Positions 1 to 7,647 are shown, numbered from the stretch's first letter. The stretch is 18,521 bases of DNA from RGIG8597 sp050872545 (GCA_050872545.1 JBNMHA010000047.1:1-18521), one strand, 5' to 3'. The notes: generated from the letters alone by a model not told the origin. Numbers and translations are program-made.

Positions 1-40
1 GGACAGACCTTAATACTAAAGCGGAATACAGGTCTGGCAC
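1..40. repeat. R40 palindromic repeat, copy 1
   Basis: First copy of a ~40-bp imperfect inverted repeat found about ten times in this window, always between genes. The arms are CAGACCT near the left end and AGGTCTGGCAC near the right end. It may be cut by the window edge. It lies just 3' of the leftward regulator gene. Confidence 0.75.
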
Positions 41-66
41 TTCGAAGGCTGCCTTGCTAGGGAAAT

Positions 67-390
67 TTATTTGTTTTTCAATTCGTATATTCTTTTTTTC
101 ATGGCAACTGTCGCTTTCATCATTTCTTCTTCAATAATGATATTGATATGCGATAAATCGCTGTCATCAATGAATTTATCTTCCGGCGAATAGAACAAAG
201 CTGAAATTGATACATTTAAAGTGATTGAAATATTCTCTATTAATTCTGCGGACGCAAATGCTTTACCTGTTTCTAATGTGCTTAAATGCTTTACAGAAAT
301 GCCGAGTTTTTCTGCTAATTCTTCTTGAGACAAGTTTCGCAGTTTTCTGTATGATTGAAGGTTATTTCCGAATAAGACCTTAATTTTCAT
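67..390 (-). CDS. XRE-family helix-turn-helix regulator
   Basis: 107-residue DNA-binding protein. Residues 5-65 form a Cro/C1-type HTH domain. The LSQEELAEKLGIS segment gives helices 2 and 3 and is followed by the typical STLETGK turn. The C-terminal ~40 residues are acidic then basic and probably helical, and may serve in dimerisation or ligand sensing. No enzyme or peptidase domain is attached, so it resembles small stand-alone repressors. The ATG at 390 is used because the HTH starts almost at once; no strong Shine-Dalgarno site is visible. It is divergent from the Cys-rich lipoprotein pair and could control them or itself, since palindromes sit in the shared intergenic region. The target is inferred; the family is clear. 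Confidence 0.85.
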   Translation of the reverse strand: MKIKVLFGNNLQSYRKLRNLSQEELAEKLGISVKHLSTLETGKAFASAELIENISITLNVSISALFYSPEDKFIDDSDLSHINIIIEEEMMKATVAMKKRIYELKNK

Positions 391-413
391 AAATGAGATA
401 CTAATTATAAATA

Positions 414-442
414 ATCATACAAACAATAACTTTATAAGTTAA
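414..442 (-). promoter_or_regulatory. Candidate promoter of the XRE regulator
   Basis: On the minus strand, TTAACT (437-442) and TATGAT (414-419) are separated by exactly 17 bp. A perfect palindrome, TAACTT-TAT-AAGTTA (427-441), overlaps the -35 box and could be an autoregulatory operator. The region is AT-rich, so chance matches are possible. Confidence 0.4.
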
Positions 443-459
443 TTAATTTACTAATATAC

Positions 460-470
460 ACCTATTAGGT
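460..470. promoter_or_regulatory. Small palindrome, possible HTH operator
   Basis: ACCTA-T-TAGGT, a perfect 11-bp palindrome 10 bp upstream of the TTGACA box of the lipoprotein genes. Its place between the divergent regulator and lipoprotein genes suits an XRE-type operator, but this rests on position only. Confidence 0.3.
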
Positions 471-480
471 TAAAATTTTA

Positions 481-511
481 TTGACAACTAAACTTCAAAG
501 GTGCATATAAT
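481..511 (+). promoter_or_regulatory. Candidate promoter of the Cys-rich lipoprotein pair
   Basis: A consensus TTGACA at 481-486 is followed by TATAAT at 506-511 (19-bp spacer), or CATATA at 504-509 with a 17-bp spacer. The first gene starts about 40 bp downstream, with a good ribosome binding site, AGAGGAG at 536-542. Confidence 0.55.
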
Positions 512-548
512 CGTCGTATAAGATTTCTAAGGTAAAGAGGAGTTTAGA

Positions 549-785
549 ATGAGAAGAGTAGTTATATTGTTAGGGATATTGCTTACAATGGTAGGCGCAA
601 TGTTGTTTTTTACAGCCTGTGAATTGGCTTCGGGGTGCGATGCATGTAATGGCACTGGAAAATGTAAAACATGTGAAGGAAGCGGTGGGCTTATTACCTA
701 TACCGAAAACGGCAGTTATTATTCATCATGCCATATTTGCAAAGGTAGCGGAACATGTACAGCCTGCAATGGAAGTGGACGGTAA
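549..785 (+). CDS. Small lipoprotein with four CxxCxGxG motifs
   Basis: 78-residue protein. Residues 1-23 are a signal sequence (MRR, then a hydrophobic stretch) ending FFTA-C24, a relaxed spirochaetal lipobox, so Cys24 is probably lipidated. The rest is built of four CxxC(x)GxG units: C30-C33, C39-C42, C61-C64 and C70-C73. They are arranged as two pairs split by a Tyr/Ser-rich linker. This is the pattern of the DnaJ central zinc domain, where paired motifs bind two zinc ions, but no J-domain is present. It may therefore be an envelope-anchored zinc-finger-like or redox-sensitive module. AGAGGAG lies 6 nt before the ATG. It is in tandem with a paralogue 21 nt downstream. Function is unknown; the metal-binding idea comes from motif similarity. 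Confidence 0.8.
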   Translation: MRRVVILLGILLTMVGAMLFFTACELASGCDACNGTGKCKTCEGSGGLITYTENGSYYSSCHICKGSGTCTACNGSGR

Positions 786-806
786 TTGATGATTGAGGAG
801 TTGAAT

Positions 807-1037
807 ATGAACAAATTGATTTCAATTATTACTTTGTTGATTTCATTGCTTGCAGTCAGCTGTGACGATGAAACTTGCAGAGCTGTTGTATTTGGAATTT
901 CAGGGACGTGTTCCGTCTGCAGCGGCAGTGGAATTTGTCAATCCTGCGATGGGAAATCATTTTACTCATCATGTTCTTCTTGCAGAGGAAGTGGCAAATG
1001 TAAAAATTGCGGCGGAGACGGAAAAATAAACGAATAA
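807..1037 (+). CDS. Second Cys-rich CxxC-motif lipoprotein (paralogue)
   Basis: 76 residues when started at the ATG at 807, which has GAGGAG at 795-800 with 6-nt spacing. An upstream TTG/ATG in frame (786/789) has no such site and would spoil the signal sequence. Residues 1-18 are a hydrophobic signal ending LLAVS-C19, a lipobox. Four CxxC units follow: C35-C38 (SGSG), C44-C47 (degenerate DGKS), C56-C59 (RGSG) and C65-C68 (GGDG). The linker FYSSC recalls YYSSC in the preceding gene, so the two arose by duplication. They very likely form one operon. Proposed role: outward-facing or periplasmic zinc-finger-like lipoprotein of unknown function. Confidence 0.78.
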   Translation: MNKLISIITLLISLLAVSCDDETCRAVVFGISGTCSVCSGSGICQSCDGKSFYSSCSSCRGSGKCKNCGGDGKINE

Positions 1038-1041
1038 CTAG

Positions 1042-1480
1042 GGTGTCAGACCTTAATACTGAAACAGAATATAAGTCTGGCACCTAATCAACATTTTGTC
1101 ATCTTCGGGCTTTATCTTCCCTTGTCATTGCCGGACTTGATCCGGCAATCTCCTGTAAATATTAGAATAGATTCCCGTGTCGCAGCACGGGAATGACATA
1201 TAAAAGAAAGCGTGAGAATGACAAGGCGCAAAAAATCGGATGGTCAGACCTTAATGCTGAAATAGTATACAGATCTGGCATCTAATCAGCCTTGTGTCAT
1301 CTTCGGGCTTTATCTTCCCTTGTCATTGTCGGACTCGATCCGACAATCTCATGTAAATATTAGAATAGATTCCCGTGTCACAGCACGGGAATGACATAAA
1401 AAAGGAAGCGTGAGAATGACAAGGCGTAAAAAATCGGAGGGTCAGACCTTAATGCCGAATTGGAATACAGGTCTGGCACC
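1042..1480. repeat. Tandem 198-bp repeat array bounded by R40 palindromes
   Basis: R40 copies lie at 1042-1084, 1241-1282 and 1439-1480. The CAGACC words are spaced exactly 198 bp apart, giving two full units and a terminal R40. Each unit also holds two strong inverted repeats. The first is ATTGCCGGA/TCCGGCAAT at 1127-1149, which becomes ATTGTCGGA/TCCGACAAT at 1325-1347. The second is ATTCCCGTG/CACGGGAAT at 1171-1194 and 1369-1392. Words such as TGTCATT flank the stems. No open reading frame in this stretch looks like a gene. The rest of the gene-free interval 1038-1582 holds only a short TCTGGCACCTG direct repeat (1472-1482 and 1493-1503) and the ackA terminator. Confidence 0.9.
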
Positions 1481-1518
1481 TGTAATATGTCATCTGGCAC
1501 CTGCCGTAAAATGTGAAT

Positions 1519-1563
1519 AAAAAAAGCTGCACGGCAAAACAATTTGTAATGCAGTGCAGCTTT
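1519..1563 (-). terminator. Intrinsic terminator of the ackA transcript
   Basis: On the minus strand, AAAGCTGCAC (1554-1563) pairs perfectly with GTGCAGCTTT (1523-1532), and a run of seven T follows. It starts 20 bp after the ackA stop codon. Confidence 0.85.
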
Positions 1564-1582
1564 ATTTTAGTTATTAAAGAAA

Positions 1583-2800
1583 TTACTGTGTAATTCTGAA
1601 TGCGTCTTTTGCTATTTGAAGTTCTTCGTTTGTAGGAACAACTAAAACTTTTACTTTTGAATCTGGTGCTGAAATTACGCCCTCTTCACCTTCATATTTA
1701 TCGTTTTCTGCTTTATCAAATTTGATTCCTAAAATTTCTAAGTCCTTGCATATTCTGTTGCGCAATTTGAAACTTCTTTCACCTATTCCGCCTGTAAACA
1801 CAAGGTAATCAACGCGTCCGAGTTCTGCAAAATATCCGCCGATATATTTTTTTACACGAGTAAGCCAAACATTCAATGCCAGTTGTCCTCTTTCATCGCC
1901 GTTTTCATCAGCATCGATAACGTCTCTCATATCGCTTGTCTTTTCAAACAATCCCCAAAGTCCACTCTTTTTTTGGAGAATAGTGTTAATGTCATCCACT
2001 GAATAACCGTGATGATACAAATAGTAAACAATTGTAGGGTCAATATCACCGCAGCGAGTTCCCATTACAAGCCCTTCCAAAGGCGTCAATCCCATCGAAG
2101 TATCGTAAGATTTTCCGTCTTTAATCGCAGTAATTGATGAACCGTTGCCCAAATGACAAATTATCATATTGCACTGTTCCAAAGGTTTTCCGACTATTTC
2201 TGCTGTTCTTTGTGCTACATATTTATGGCTTGTTCCATGTGCGCCGTATTTTCTTAGTTTAAACTTTTCGTACAAATTATAAGGTATTGCGTACATAAAG
2301 CTTGATGCCGGCATTGTTTGATGAAATGCAGTATCAAATGTTACAGTCTGCGGAGTGTTCGGTAAAATAGCTGTAGCGGCTTTGATTCCCTCAAGGTGAG
2401 CCGGATTGTGCAGCGGTGCCAAATCGCATAGTTCTTCAATGTCCTTTAAAACTTTTTCATTTACAATTGCTGCATCACTGTAGCGTGCGCCGCCCTGCAC
2501 AATTCTATGTGCTATAACGTCGATTTCATTGACATCAGTTAAAACACCGTTGTCTTTATCTAAAATTGCTTTGATAACCTGTTCAAATGCTGCGGTGTGA
2601 GTATTGATTCCATTCTTCAAATCTTTTGCAAGAACTTCTATTTTTTTTCCGTCGGAAACTCTTTTCTGATTCATAAAAGCGACACTTTCGCCGATTCGCT
2701 CAACATTTCCTTTGACTAAAGCCTCGCCTTCGGGCATTTGCAAAAGCTGATACTTCAATGATGAAGAACCGCAGTTGATTACCAAAATTTTTTTACTCAT
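1583..2800 (-). CDS. ackA: Acetate kinase
   Basis: 405 residues, the normal family length. The enzyme interconverts acetyl phosphate + ADP and acetate + ATP, the ATP-yielding last step of acetate fermentation, in the cytosol. It has the ASKHA-fold signatures: the N-terminal VINCGSSSLKYQL phosphate loop, AHRIVQGG (substrate-binding Arg), the CHLGNGSSI motif with catalytic His, GTRCGDIDP with the second catalytic Arg, the GGIGE nucleotide loop, and PTNEELQIA near the C-terminus with the metal-binding Glu. The HG of the usual HRVVHGG motif is QG here, a minor variation. The start is supported by AGGAG 6 nt upstream. It is 67 bp behind the M48 protease gene and is probably the last gene of that transcript. 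No pta lies in the window. Confidence 0.97.
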   Translation of the reverse strand: MSKKILVINCGSSSLKYQLLQMPEGEALVKGNVERIGESVAFMNQKRVSDGKKIEVLAKDLKNGINTHTAAFEQVIKAILDKDNGVLTDVNEIDVIAHRIVQGGARYSDAAIVNEKVLKDIEELCDLAPLHNPAHLEGIKAATAILPNTPQTVTFDTAFHQTMPASSFMYAIPYNLYEKFKLRKYGAHGTSHKYVAQRTAEIVGKPLEQCNMIICHLGNGSSITAIKDGKSYDTSMGLTPLEGLVMGTRCGDIDPTIVYYLYHHGYSVDDINTILQKKSGLWGLFEKTSDMRDVIDADENGDERGQLALNVWLTRVKKYIGGYFAELGRVDYLVFTGGIGERSFKLRNRICKDLEILGIKFDKAENDKYEGEEGVISAPDSKVKVLVVPTNEELQIAKDAFRITQ

Positions 2801-2867
2801 TTGTAACTCCTGTTAATTTAAATTTTATCTGATTGATATTTCGCCGAATTTCTGACAAACTATCTGA

Positions 2868-4178
2868 TTATAAATCTTTATTTTCAATATTAGGCTGCTT
2901 TTCTTCTTCTTCAAATTTTCTTAATGCAGCAATTCTTTGCAAAAGCGGCGGATGTGACGCGTAGAATTTTACGTAAGACGGTGCCGGATACAGATTGCTT
3001 AAATTATTAAGGTTAAGCTTAATAAGCCCTTCGATCAATGCTTCCGGCATATTTGTCAATTCAGCCGAGTATCTGTCCGCCTCATATTCATGACAACGTG
3101 AACGCCAAGCTGCTATCGGCTGCAAAAAGTAACTGATAGGCAAGAAAATCAAAAACAACAAAAACAAACCGATGTAATAAGCTTCGTTTATGTGATCTGC
3201 ACTTATTACAAAGCCGAAACCGTTGTAAAGTGACGGCAATGTCAATAATTTGGAAGCAATAAACAGCACAACAATATTTTTTATAAGTGATGTAATTATG
3301 CCTTTTATCAGATGACCTTTTTTTCTATGACCGATTTCATGTCCCATAACGGCTGTCAGTTCATCGGGAGTCAGCTGTTCAATCAATGTATCATATAAAA
3401 CTATACGTTTTGATTTTCCTATTCCGGTAAAGTAAGCGTTGGAATGTGTCGAACGTTTGGAACTGTCGACAACAAACAAACCGTCCGGCTTGTAGCCTGA
3501 TTTTATTAACAAATTTGTTAATTTGTCGCATAACTCACCGTCCGGCAGCGGTGAAAATTTATTAAAAAGCGGTGCGATAAATTGCGGATAAATAATTTGC
3601 ATTGCAAATGAAAACAGCGTCATAAATGCCCAAATCGGCAGCCACCACATATCGCCGAATGTTTGAAAAGTAAAAACAAATGCGCAGATTTTTATAATCT
3701 GCATTATAAATGACAAAAGCAGGCTTTTAATTAAATCGGTAAACCACAAGCCCAACGTCATTTTGTTAAAGCCAAATTTCTTTTCTATTCCGAAATGGAA
3801 GTATAGGCTGCCGGGAATTGAAAGCACGGTATCAAGCAGTGTGTCTGTGCAGAAAAACAAAATCGCGAGGAAGTAAAGATTTTGCGTCCAATTGTTGAAA
3901 ACACTTACAAGCCAAGGATAGAAACAGAAACATAGCAGCAGCAAAATAATTGTTTTGTTTATTACCATTGAGCAAATTGAATAGACCAATTTTACATTGG
4001 AATATTCGTCGATTTTTCCCATTTTTTCCTTATCAAGTCTGCCTTCCAACTCTTTAGGAATTATTCCCAGATGTTTTTTTCGATAAAAATAGTTAATAAA
4101 TGCCAAACTTAACTGGGTAATTGTTGAAGCGACAAAAAAGGTAAGAAAAATTATTACGAAAGGGTTTTTAATGTCCAT
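2868..4178 (-). CDS. M48-family membrane zinc protease (Ste24/CAAX protease-like)
   Basis: 436 residues from the ATG at 4178. A longer frame starts at 4226, but the 4178 start has AAGGA at the right distance (7 nt), directly abuts the hydrophobic first helix (NPFVIIFLTFF), and only overlaps the upstream fcl stop by 25 nt. Several membrane segments occupy roughly residues 5-30, 68-95, 105-125 and 145-200, with two more near 298-312 and 335-352. HEIGH (280-284) supplies two zinc ligands and the catalytic Glu. EADRYS (Glu366) supplies the third ligand. The region before HEIGH, with RSTHSNAYFTGIGKSKRIVLYDTL, is typical of the Ste24 branch. The likely role is cleavage of membrane or misfolded proteins at the inner membrane; the substrate is unknown. 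The short overlap with fcl suggests translational coupling. Confidence 0.9.
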   Translation of the reverse strand: MDIKNPFVIIFLTFFVASTITQLSLAFINYFYRKKHLGIIPKELEGRLDKEKMGKIDEYSNVKLVYSICSMVINKTIILLLLCFCFYPWLVSVFNNWTQNLYFLAILFFCTDTLLDTVLSIPGSLYFHFGIEKKFGFNKMTLGLWFTDLIKSLLLSFIMQIIKICAFVFTFQTFGDMWWLPIWAFMTLFSFAMQIIYPQFIAPLFNKFSPLPDGELCDKLTNLLIKSGYKPDGLFVVDSSKRSTHSNAYFTGIGKSKRIVLYDTLIEQLTPDELTAVMGHEIGHRKKGHLIKGIITSLIKNIVVLFIASKLLTLPSLYNGFGFVISADHINEAYYIGLFLLFLIFLPISYFLQPIAAWRSRCHEYEADRYSAELTNMPEALIEGLIKLNLNNLSNLYPAPSYVKFYASHPPLLQRIAALRKFEEEEKQPNIENKDL

Positions 4179-5134
4179 GAGCATTTCCTTAAAATATTTA
4201 TTTTTTTGTATTCTTTTAAATACCATTCGTATGTTTTGCGAATTCCATCTTCAAGTTCTGTTGCAGCTTTCCAGCCAAGTGAATTGATTTTTGAGACATT
4301 CAGCAATTTTTTTGGTGTTCCGTCTGGTTTTGATGTGTCAAATACAAGCTTTCCGTTGTAGCCGATAACATTGCAGATTAATTGCGCAAGTTCTTTAATG
4401 GAAACATCTGTTCCTGTTCCTACGTTTACATGTTCTTCACCGCTGTATTCGTTCATTAAAAATACCAACGCATCGGCTAAATCATCAACAAAGAGAAACT
4501 CACGCAGTACGGAGCCTGTTCCCCAAATTGTAACTTCCGGAGCGTTGTTTTCTTTTGCCTCGTGAACTTTTCTCATTAATGCCGGCAAAACGTGCGAAGT
4601 TTCCAAATCGAAGTTGTCGTTGTAGCCGTATAAGTTTGTAGGCATTGCGCTGATGTAATCTACTCCGTACTGCTGTCTGAATGCGCGACACATCATTAAC
4701 CCGGAAATTTTTGCAATTGCATAAGCGTCGTTTGTTTCTTCAAGGTATCCTGACAACAGATATTCTTCATTTATAGGTTGTGGGCACATTCTGGGGTAAA
4801 TGCACGAACTTCCCAAGAATAAGAGCTTATTTACGCTGTTGTCATAAGAATTTTTTATTACGCTGTTTTGAATCTGTAGATTCTCATAAATAAATTCTGC
4901 CTTATGAGTTTTATTTGCCCATATTCCGCCGACTTTTGCCGCAGCAAGAAAAACATATTCCGGTTTTTCCTGTTCAAAGAAATTTTTGACAGCTTGAAAA
5001 TCCGTAAGATTAAGCTCTTGATGTGTGCGGTATACCACATTTTTATATCCAGCTCTGTCCAATGCACGAAGAATAGAGGAACCTACTAATCCGCGGTGCC
5101 CGGCAACATAAATTTTTGCATTTTTTTCCATCAT
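4154..5134 (-). CDS. fcl: GDP-L-fucose synthase (GDP-4-keto-6-deoxymannose epimerase/reductase)
   Basis: 326-residue extended short-chain dehydrogenase. It converts GDP-4-dehydro-6-deoxy-D-mannose to GDP-L-fucose with NADPH, for surface polysaccharide. The Rossmann loop GHRGLVG is at residues 12-18. The catalytic set Ser109, Tyr138 and Lys142 (YAIAK) is present, with Cys111 and His181 at the positions used for epimerisation, each offset by two from the E. coli numbering as I recall it. The last ~18 residues, after TYEWYLKEYKK, go beyond the usual end and come from the overlap with the next gene. A GAGG site lies 9 nt before the ATG at 5134; a second ATG follows at once (5131). No gmd, the usual partner, is in the window. 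It appears to be the first gene of the fcl-M48-ackA run. Confidence 0.95.
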   Translation of the reverse strand: MMEKNAKIYVAGHRGLVGSSILRALDRAGYKNVVYRTHQELNLTDFQAVKNFFEQEKPEYVFLAAAKVGGIWANKTHKAEFIYENLQIQNSVIKNSYDNSVNKLLFLGSSCIYPRMCPQPINEEYLLSGYLEETNDAYAIAKISGLMMCRAFRQQYGVDYISAMPTNLYGYNDNFDLETSHVLPALMRKVHEAKENNAPEVTIWGTGSVLREFLFVDDLADALVFLMNEYSGEEHVNVGTGTDVSIKELAQLICNVIGYNGKLVFDTSKPDGTPKKLLNVSKINSLGWKAATELEDGIRKTYEWYLKEYKKINILRKCSWTLKTLS

Positions 5135-5201
5135 AATAATTTGCCTCGCTTACGTTAATTAATAATTTTGATGTACGTTTTTTGAAAATATTTGGTCTGT
5201 T

Positions 5202-5265
5202 CCAAAAAAATATTTTTGGGCAGTCCCAAACAAGTGTTTTTGGGACTATAGCCAAAATCACTTGT
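5202..5265. repeat. Four nested inverted repeats in the fcl control region
   Basis: Overlapping palindromes share CCCAAA/TTTGGG words: CCAAAAA/TTTTTGG (5202-5219); TTTGGG-CAGT-CCCAAA (5215-5230); AGTCCCAAA/TTTGGGACT (5222-5230 and 5239-5247); and a 14-bp arm pair with one mismatch (5230-5243 and 5252-5265) whose loop contains the fcl -10 box. The stems are mutually exclusive, so as RNA or as operators they cannot all form at once. Confidence 0.75.
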
Positions 5266-5273
5266 TTTGTAAA
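5245..5273 (-). promoter_or_regulatory. Promoter of the fcl-M48-ackA run
   Basis: On the minus strand, TTTACA (5268-5273) and TATAGT (5245-5250) are exactly 17 bp apart. The start site would fall near 5238, giving a ~100-nt leader before fcl. The early leader contains TTTGGG-ACTG-CCCAAA followed by an A/T stretch with seven T, which could act as a weak early terminator. The promoter lies inside the nested inverted repeats, so repressor control is plausible. Confidence 0.6.
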
Positions 5274-5527
5274 CTGTAAAAAAGGCTGCCGAAACTGCTG
5301 AAAAACTGCCGTATAACATTACATTTTAGTAAATATGCCGATTGTATTTTGTTTCGGAAAATAGTACCACAATCAAAACAATTATAGGTGATCGTGCAAA
5401 GCATGATTTCTGACAAAGCCTTGTGATTAGATTCAATGTCAAATGCAAAGATTCAAACTTTCTTGCTAAACTTTTTTGTTTTTTAACAGATAATCTATAA
5501 GTAAAGACCGATTTCCGGAGCAGCCTA
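5274..5527. other. Intergenic stretch before the LamG/FN3 gene
   Basis: No gene is supported here. It should carry the rightward promoter of the next gene. TATAAG at 5496-5501 is a possible -10 box, but no good -35 box is seen 16-18 bp before it. A minus-strand frame through 5326-5616 overlaps the signal peptide of the next gene and looks non-coding. Confidence 0.5.
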
Positions 5528-7021
5528 ATGAAAAGATTATATTTGTTTCTAGCAGGACTTTTGTTGTTGCCGGTGTTCCTTTTTTCAGATGAAATTTCTT
5601 GGGACGCAAAAAACAACTTTCTTTCCGATATTTATAAAACTGAAAATGCAGAACTTGTTACCGAAAATGGCAGCATTCTCTATTACAAGATAAAAAAGCA
5701 AAGTTACGATTTAAACTCAAACAGAAACAATATCGATTTGTTTTTGCCGTTTGAATCAAACAACAAAGATGCAATAAGGGAAAATTATGAGACGATTCAG
5801 GAAAACTTCCAATATAAAGAATCCGATTCCTACATCGGAACAAGTGCATATTTTTATAAAAGCAAACATAAAATAGAATTGCAGGGAAATAGGAAAAGTG
5901 TTTTTGTTCCGGGAACTGTAATTGGTTCTTTCACAATTAATTTTTATGTTTATCCTATGAATTTGGCAGATAATAATGTTTTGTTTAAAATCGGTTCGCA
6001 TTATTATGAAAATTCCGATGACAGCATTTGTGATCAGTCGTTTTCCGCAGTGCTGGATGAAGGAATTTTTAAATGCCACTTCCGCAATGTTTTTAATAAT
6101 GAAAATAATAAAACAATTCCGGAATTTACGGTGAAAGCTTATCAACGAGTTATGCCTAAAGAATGGACAAATCTAACAATTACTTATGACAGTTTTTCCG
6201 GAATTATAAGACTTTTTATTAACGGCGTTGAAAACGGAATTGCAAAAGCTGCCGGAGAAAGTGTTTATCCAATGATTTTCAATCCTGCAAACCGCTGTAT
6301 TCTTGATATTGGAACGTCTTATGTCGGAACGATTGATGATTTTCTCATTAAGCACGGCGCAGAAACTGACGGAATAGAATACGGATTTCCGCCGGAAGGA
6401 GCTTCTATTGTAAGTGGAGTACATAAGCTTGATGACTTTAACATTGTAATTAAAGATATAAACTTTGCAGATTATCAAAAAAACGGAGCGGAAATCGAAT
6501 ATTTTGTACGGCTTTCGTCATCGCCTTTTGATGCTGATGATACTGCCGCATATATAAAACCGGTGGAATGGATTCCTTTGAATAAGGAAAACTTATCGTA
6601 CTTAAAGAATAAAAAAGCCGCATATTTTCAATGGAAAGCGTTGCTTTTGCCCGGTATAAACGGTGTTGAGTCGCCTTATTTTTCCGGACTGACTTTGAAA
6701 TATGAAAGAGATTTTCCGCCAGCTGCACCTGCCGGAGTGAAAATTGCCGGAGAAGACGGCGCAATTTTTCTGAAATGGAAGAACAATACCGAACAGGATT
6801 TGAAAGGTTATAAAATTTATTACGGAACTAAACCGGGAGTTTATTTTTGCAATGATGCGGCAGAAGGCGAAAGTCCTATAGTAATCGATAAGGTGAATAA
6901 TTTTAAGCTGACAAATCTAAAGAAAAATATAATTTACTACATAACGATTACCGCATTTGATGATAAGAATGCGGTTCATGAAAGTTCGTTTTCAGAAGAA
7001 GTAAGCAAACGAGTTTATTGA
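5528..7021 (+). CDS. Exported LamG-like / fibronectin type III protein
   Basis: 497 residues. Residues 1-20 are a signal peptide (MKRLY, then a Leu-rich core) with likely cleavage after LFS, placing the protein in the periplasm or at the surface. Residues ~70-275 look like a LamG/concanavalin-type beta-sandwich: an SFTINFYVYP strand, later EWTNLTITYDSFSGIIRLFINGVE, and IGTSYVGTIDDFLI near its end, all standard for this fold. A middle ~120 residues are unassigned but rich in beta. Residues ~400-495 form a fibronectin type III module (PPAAPAGVKI…GAIFLKWKNN…LKGYKIYYG…YYITITAFD). The likely role is carbohydrate or protein binding at the cell envelope; the ligand is unknown. GGAG lies 7 nt before the ATG. 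The next gene starts 32 bp after its stop, so the two are probably cotranscribed. Confidence 0.8.
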   Translation: MKRLYLFLAGLLLLPVFLFSDEISWDAKNNFLSDIYKTENAELVTENGSILYYKIKKQSYDLNSNRNNIDLFLPFESNNKDAIRENYETIQENFQYKESDSYIGTSAYFYKSKHKIELQGNRKSVFVPGTVIGSFTINFYVYPMNLADNNVLFKIGSHYYENSDDSICDQSFSAVLDEGIFKCHFRNVFNNENNKTIPEFTVKAYQRVMPKEWTNLTITYDSFSGIIRLFINGVENGIAKAAGESVYPMIFNPANRCILDIGTSYVGTIDDFLIKHGAETDGIEYGFPPEGASIVSGVHKLDDFNIVIKDINFADYQKNGAEIEYFVRLSSSPFDADDTAAYIKPVEWIPLNKENLSYLKNKKAAYFQWKALLLPGINGVESPYFSGLTLKYERDFPPAAPAGVKIAGEDGAIFLKWKNNTEQDLKGYKIYYGTKPGVYFCNDAAEGESPIVIDKVNNFKLTNLKKNIIYYITITAFDDKNAVHESSFSEEVSKRVY

Positions 7022-7052
7022 AATAATTTATGTTTTGTTTTTATGAGGAATT

Positions 7053-7607
7053 ATGCAGTCTTGTAAAAATGTTTTGGCAAATTTAAGCAATTACTATGTG
7101 TTCCAAGCTGAAATTTCAGAAAACTCAGAGTTATTCGGGCAAAATTTAGAACATATGGATAAAGTAATTTTGCTTTTTGCTGAAATTTACGCATTTATAT
7201 GCAATGAGTTTTCTGTTGAAATTGCCAAAAAATTGATAATCGATTACGAAAACTCCGACACGTTTAAAAAGTGGTTTTGGAAAATTAAGCATAAGCTCGG
7301 CGAGGCACTGAAAAAAGACCCGACTTGCGATGAAATCGGCTGTTGGATTGGCAAATGTGCTTTTCTTAAAATCGTATACAACATCCTTTGTTATAAAAAC
7401 AGCGATGAGGTCGTGCGTTTTGCCGGTTGGTTTAATGTCCTTGAAAGAGCTGCCGAGCGTCAGCGCAAACTGTTGAATGCATTGGCAAAGAAGAGTACCA
7501 AAATATGTACGTCAGTTCCCGGCAGATATGAATATTTTTTATTGAATGAAAAAATGACAACTGATATTCATGACATAAACTTCAAAAAAATTATGGAAAT
7601 TCATTAA
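7053..7607 (+). CDS. Hypothetical cytosolic alpha-helical protein
   Basis: 184 residues that I do not recognise. There is no signal peptide or clear membrane segment. The sequence looks mainly helical, with amphipathic stretches (MDKVILLFAEIYAFICNEF; a basic RAAERQRKLLNALAKK segment near residues 150-165) and seven scattered Cys that do not form a metal motif. The ATG is preceded closely by GAGGAA; an in-frame TGA just upstream fixes the start. It follows the LamG/FN3 gene by 32 bp and precedes ptsI by 77 bp, where a new promoter is likely. Codon use matches the neighbours, so I regard it as a real gene of unknown function. Confidence 0.7.
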   Translation: MQSCKNVLANLSNYYVFQAEISENSELFGQNLEHMDKVILLFAEIYAFICNEFSVEIAKKLIIDYENSDTFKKWFWKIKHKLGEALKKDPTCDEIGCWIGKCAFLKIVYNILCYKNSDEVVRFAGWFNVLERAAERQRKLLNALAKKSTKICTSVPGRYEYFLLNEKMTTDIHDINFKKIMEIH

Positions 7608-7618
7608 TTTTTTCCGAC

Positions 7619-7647
7619 TTGCTTTATAACATTCAAAATGATATAAC
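7619..7647 (+). promoter_or_regulatory. Candidate ptsI-der promoter
   Basis: TTGCTT (7619-7624) and TATAAC (7642-7647) are 17 bp apart. A small CCCAC/GTGGG stem (7648-7652 and 7665-7669) lies in the short leader. The start codon is at 7685 with AGG 8 nt upstream. Confidence 0.45.

Noticed and set aside
786..806. Earlier TTG/ATG start for the second Cys-rich lipoprotein
   Set aside because: No ribosome site; the GAGGAG at 795-800 serves the ATG at 807, which begins the signal sequence.
1042..1480. CRISPR array
   Set aside because: Only three repeat copies, ~198 bp apart, with spacers that are themselves near-identical repeats, and no cas genes.
5326..5616. 96-residue frame on the minus strand
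   Set aside because: It overlaps the start and signal peptide of the LamG/FN3 gene, has no ribosome site and looks like random translation.
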